A stretch of DNA of 8,044 nt from an uncultured Sphingomonadales bacterium. GTDB lineage: Bacteria > Pseudomonadota > Alphaproteobacteria > Sphingomonadales > Sphingomonadaceae. A program made the translations under genes and the position numbers. Below, piece by piece: positions 6,390-8,044 of the stretch (its first letter is position 1; each line of letters begins with the position of its first letter). The DNA is taken from contig CAIWFP010000384.1 of assembly GCA_903911985.1 (NCBI GenBank), positions 1 to 8,044 on the forward strand. Reading direction: 5' to 3'. The notes below the pieces were generated by a model. That model was not told where the DNA came from, did no database searches, and was given only the letters and a program-made list of their open reading frames with translations.

Positions 6390-6875
6390 CTAGCCCGCGA
6401 AACCGCCGTAGCGGCCGCGCCAGAACAGCATCGGGTCGCTTTCGCGCCGCACCGCCATGGCCTCCACCCGGCCCAGAACGAAGACATGGTCGCCCGCGTC
6501 CAGCACATTGTCCAGCGTGCATTCGATCGTGGCGATGGCATTGGCCAGCACCGGCAGGCCGCGCTCGGACAGGCTCCATTCCACCCCGCCGAACTTGTCG
6601 CCCTTGCCCGCCAGCGAGCCACATTCGGCCATCTGATCGGAGCCCAGAATATTGGCGGCAAAGCGGCCCGCCGCCTGAATGAGCGGCCAGGTGGACGAGC
6701 GGCGGTCGGGCAGAAAGCCCACCAGCGGCGGATCGAGCGAGACCGAGGTGAAGGTGCCCACCACCAGCGCCAGCGGCTGACCATCGGCATCCATGGCGGT
6801 GATGACCGTAACGCCCGTGGGATAATGCCCCAGAACCTGCCGGAACTGGGCTGAATCGATCGTTGCTGTCGTCAC
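6390..6875 (-). CDS. Flavin reductase-like (FMN-binding split barrel) oxidoreductase
   Basis: A 161-residue protein of the flavin reductase domain family. Such proteins use NAD(P)H to reduce FMN or FAD for a partner flavin-dependent monooxygenase (HpaC-like), and some have other flavin-linked roles. Characteristic segments are FRQVLGHYPTGVTVIT (11-26), TFTSVSLDPPLVGFLP (41-56, flavin-binding strand), AGRFAANIL (69-77), GDHVFVLGRVEAM (128-140) and the C-terminal PMLFWRGRYGGF (148-159). I chose GTG at 6875 because GGAG lies 7 bases upstream and the length then fits the family. The frame stays open to a TTG at 6926, which would add 17 unconserved residues. No monooxygenase partner is in the window. 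The CoA ester lyase follows on the same strand and an acyl-CoA dehydrogenase diverges from it, so its role here is unclear. Confidence 0.88.
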   Translation of the reverse strand: MTTATIDSAQFRQVLGHYPTGVTVITAMDADGQPLALVVGTFTSVSLDPPLVGFLPDRRSSTWPLIQAAGRFAANILGSDQMAECGSLAGKGDKFGGVEWSLSERGLPVLANAIATIECTLDNVLDAGDHVFVLGRVEAMAVRRESDPMLFWRGRYGGFAG

Positions 6876-6882
6876 GGGGCGG

Positions 6883-6886
6883 CTCC
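6883..6886 (-). promoter_or_regulatory. Ribosome binding site deciding the GTG start of the flavin reductase
   Basis: CTCC on the plus strand reads GGAG on the minus strand, 7 bases before GTG 6875. This favours the GTG over the further upstream TTG at 6926 as the translation start. Confidence 0.55.
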
Positions 6887-7016
6887 GCTGCGCTGGGGTG
6901 GCCCGTTGGTTCGGGCGGGTTTGCAATGGGCCCTCGTGGCAGAGAGCCGCACCAAGGGCAATCGCCCAAAGCGCATCCGACAGCGCAAAAATGCGCAGGG
7001 CGCGATTGCGGCATTG

Positions 7017-7039
7017 TCGCCCCTTGCGTCATGGGGCGA
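7017..7039 (+). promoter_or_regulatory. Inverted repeat TCGCCCC-N9-GGGGCGA
   Basis: Perfect 7-bp arms (7017-7023 and 7033-7039) flank a 9-base spacer in the divergent region. It could be a protein-binding site or an RNA hairpin in a leader. With no T-run after it, it is unlikely to be a terminator. Confidence 0.4.
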
Positions 7040-7049
7040 AGGGCTGGTA

Positions 7050-7071
7050 GGGTTAACCGATCGATTAAACC
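7050..7071 (+). promoter_or_regulatory. Near-palindromic candidate operator ahead of the acyl-CoA dehydrogenase
   Basis: The core TTAACCGATCGATTAA (7053-7068) pairs in 7 of 8 positions, and the flanking GG/CC extends it to 9 of 11 pairs. It is AT-rich within very GC-rich DNA, is centred about 55 bases before the ATG, and has the size of a dimeric regulator site. I cannot assign it to a known branched-chain or fatty-acid regulator by sight. Confidence 0.4.
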
Positions 7072-7114
7072 CACTCGCCCCGCGCCCGGACTTTCAAACT
7101 CCCTGGAACAGCCC

Positions 7115-8044
7115 ATGACCGATCTCTTCCACCTGACCGAAGACCAGCTTGCCATTCAGGACATGGCCCGGCGTTTTACCGCCGATGCCATCACCCCCCA
7201 TGCCGCCCGGTGGGACGAGGAGCATCATTTCCCCATCGATGTGTGGCGCGCGGCGGGCCAGCTTGGCTTTGGCGCCATCTATGTGTCGGAGGAGATGGGC
7301 GGCATTGGCCTTGGCCGCCTCGAATCGGCGCTGATCTTCGAGGCGATGAGCTATGGCTGCCCCTCCACCGCCGCCTATATTTCGGTGCACAACATGGCCA
7401 GCTGGATCATCGACAGTTTTGGCGGGCCCGAGTTGAAGGCGCGGCTTCTGCCGGACCTCGTGACCATGGAAAAGCTTGGCAGCTATTGCCTCACCGAGCC
7501 CGGTTCCGGATCCGACGCGGCGGCGCTCAAGACTTCGGCGCGGCTGGAAGGCGACCATTACGTGGTGAACGGCACCAAGCAGTTCATCACCGGCGGCGGC
7601 GTCAACGATTATTACGTGACCATGGTGCGCACGAGCGACAACGGCGCGAAAGGCGTCTCCTGCCTCGTCATCGAAAAGGATCAGGAGGGGGTCACCTTTG
7701 GCGCGCAGGAGAAGAAACTGGGCTGGGTCTCATCGCCCACCTGTCAGGTCAATTTCGACAATGTGCGCGTGCCGGTGGCCAATCGTGTCGGCGCCGAGGG
7801 TGATGGCTTCAAATTCGCCATGGCGGGTCTGGATGGCGGGCGGCTGAATATCGGCGCCTGCTCGCTGGGCGGGGCGCAGCGGTGTCTGGACGAGGCGATT
7901 GCCTATGTGAAAGACCGGAGCCAGTTCGGCAAGCCCATCGCCGAGTTCCAGAACACCCAGTTCACCCTGGCCGACATGGCCACCGATCTGGAGGCCGCCC
8001 GCGCCCTGCTTTATCTGGCCGCCGCCAAGGTAACCGCCGGATCG
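7115..8044 (+). CDS. Acyl-CoA dehydrogenase, isobutyryl-CoA dehydrogenase-like (3' end outside window)
   Basis: The first 310 residues of an FAD-dependent acyl-CoA dehydrogenase, open to the window edge; full members are about 380 residues, so roughly 70 are missing. The N-terminal helical domain starts FHLTEDQLAIQDMARRF. The middle beta domain carries YCLTEPGSGSDA (124-135), which binds FAD and substrate, then VNGTKQFITGGG (151-162), and later EKKLGWVSSPTCQVNF (199-214). The C-terminal domain has GGRLNIGACSLGGAQ (241-255) and RSQFGKPIAEFQNTQFTLAD (268-287). These strings closely follow the ACAD8/isobutyryl-CoA dehydrogenase type, which oxidises isobutyryl-CoA to methacrylyl-CoA in valine breakdown. 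The catalytic glutamate of this subfamily would lie in the missing part. The upstream neighbour is transcribed away from it. Family is firm; substrate is inferred from remembered similarity. Confidence 0.9.
   Translation, partial: MTDLFHLTEDQLAIQDMARRFTADAITPHAARWDEEHHFPIDVWRAAGQLGFGAIYVSEEMGGIGLGRLESALIFEAMSYGCPSTAAYISVHNMASWIIDSFGGPELKARLLPDLVTMEKLGSYCLTEPGSGSDAAALKTSARLEGDHYVVNGTKQFITGGGVNDYYVTMVRTSDNGAKGVSCLVIEKDQEGVTFGAQEKKLGWVSSPTCQVNFDNVRVPVANRVGAEGDGFKFAMAGLDGGRLNIGACSLGGAQRCLDEAIAYVKDRSQFGKPIAEFQNTQFTLADMATDLEAARALLYLAAAKVTAGS

Larger units (their letters stand above)
6876..7114. promoter_or_regulatory. Divergent control region between flavin reductase and acyl-CoA dehydrogenase
   Basis: This 239-base region should hold promoters for both directions, but no convincing -35/-10 pair stands out. 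It contains several inverted repeats: GCCCG/CGGGC (6901-6916), GCGCA/TGCGC with an AAAA loop (6983-6996), a 7-bp stem at 7017-7039, and a 22-base near-palindrome at 7050-7071. Only a weak GGA (7105-7107) precedes the dehydrogenase ATG. Confidence 0.5.

Noticed and set aside
6324..6854. Plus-strand open frame of 176 codons opposite the flavin reductase
   Set aside because: Shadow frame with no motif; the minus strand has clear flavin reductase motifs.
6876..6926. TTG start for the flavin reductase, adding 17 residues
   Set aside because: TTG is a rarer start and the added residues are not family-like. GTG 6875 has GGAG at 7 bases and gives a normal family length.
6983..6996. GCGCA-AAAA-TGCGC hairpin as a terminator
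   Set aside because: The stem is only 5 bp, no T-run follows on either strand, and it lies between divergent genes where no transcript should end.
6253..7155. Upstream in-frame extension of the CoA ester lyase to position 7155 (610 residues in total)
   Set aside because: The extra 301 residues are antisense-like, overlap the flavin reductase in another frame and resemble no domain. ATG 6252 has a good ribosome binding site.
7210..7803. Plus-strand 197-codon frame overlapping the acyl-CoA dehydrogenase
   Set aside because: It is an out-of-frame reading of the dehydrogenase gene, whose own frame is open from ATG 7115 to the window edge with strong family motifs.
1..8044. Mobile elements, CRISPR arrays, tRNA or rRNA genes
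   Set aside because: I found no transposase or integrase motifs, spaced direct repeats of CRISPR type, or tRNA/rRNA-like sequence on either strand.

Overview
The window reads as ordinary chromosomal DNA from a GC-rich alphaproteobacterium. A sphingomonad such as Novosphingobium or a relative is my best guess, from base composition, protein sequence style and gene content; no marker gene here proves it. I see no mobile element, CRISPR array, tRNA or rRNA, and no clear undescribed system.

Positions 1-180 hold a short edge region whose coding strand cannot be settled, then an AT-richer promoter/operator stretch. Positions 181-5179 are a plus-strand efflux block. It has a MarR-type repressor (181-672), an HlyD/EmrA-type membrane fusion protein (674-1738), an EmrB-type 14-helix MFS exporter (1713-3284) and, after a 128-base gap, a second MFS exporter of the MFS_3/EntS-like type with a soluble C-terminal domain (3413-5179). 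The first three genes are packed with a 1-base gap and a 26-base overlap, so they should be co-transcribed. The simplest model is ligand-relieved MarR repression of an EmrAB-type multidrug or toxic-compound pump. No outer-membrane TolC-like partner is present.

Positions 5180-5322 are a convergent intergenic region. It holds two 35-base palindromes with the same outer hexamer arms, offset by exactly 62 bases. They probably act as terminators, or they may be a small extragenic palindrome pair.

Positions 5323-6875 carry two minus-strand genes: a CitE-like CoA ester lyase (HpcH/HpaI family) and, upstream of it, a flavin reductase. A divergent regulatory region (6876-7114) follows, with a good hairpin and a near-palindromic AT-rich site. 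The last gene (7115 to the window end) is a plus-strand acyl-CoA dehydrogenase that closely resembles isobutyryl-CoA dehydrogenase of valine breakdown. It runs off the edge, so the right side probably enters a branched-chain acyl-CoA catabolic cluster.

The items most worth a second look are the matched palindromes, a 12-base tandem repeat coding a Thr/His-rich N-terminus on the lyase, a 5-residue repeat at the N-terminus of the second MFS protein, and candidate operators ahead of the MarR and dehydrogenase genes.
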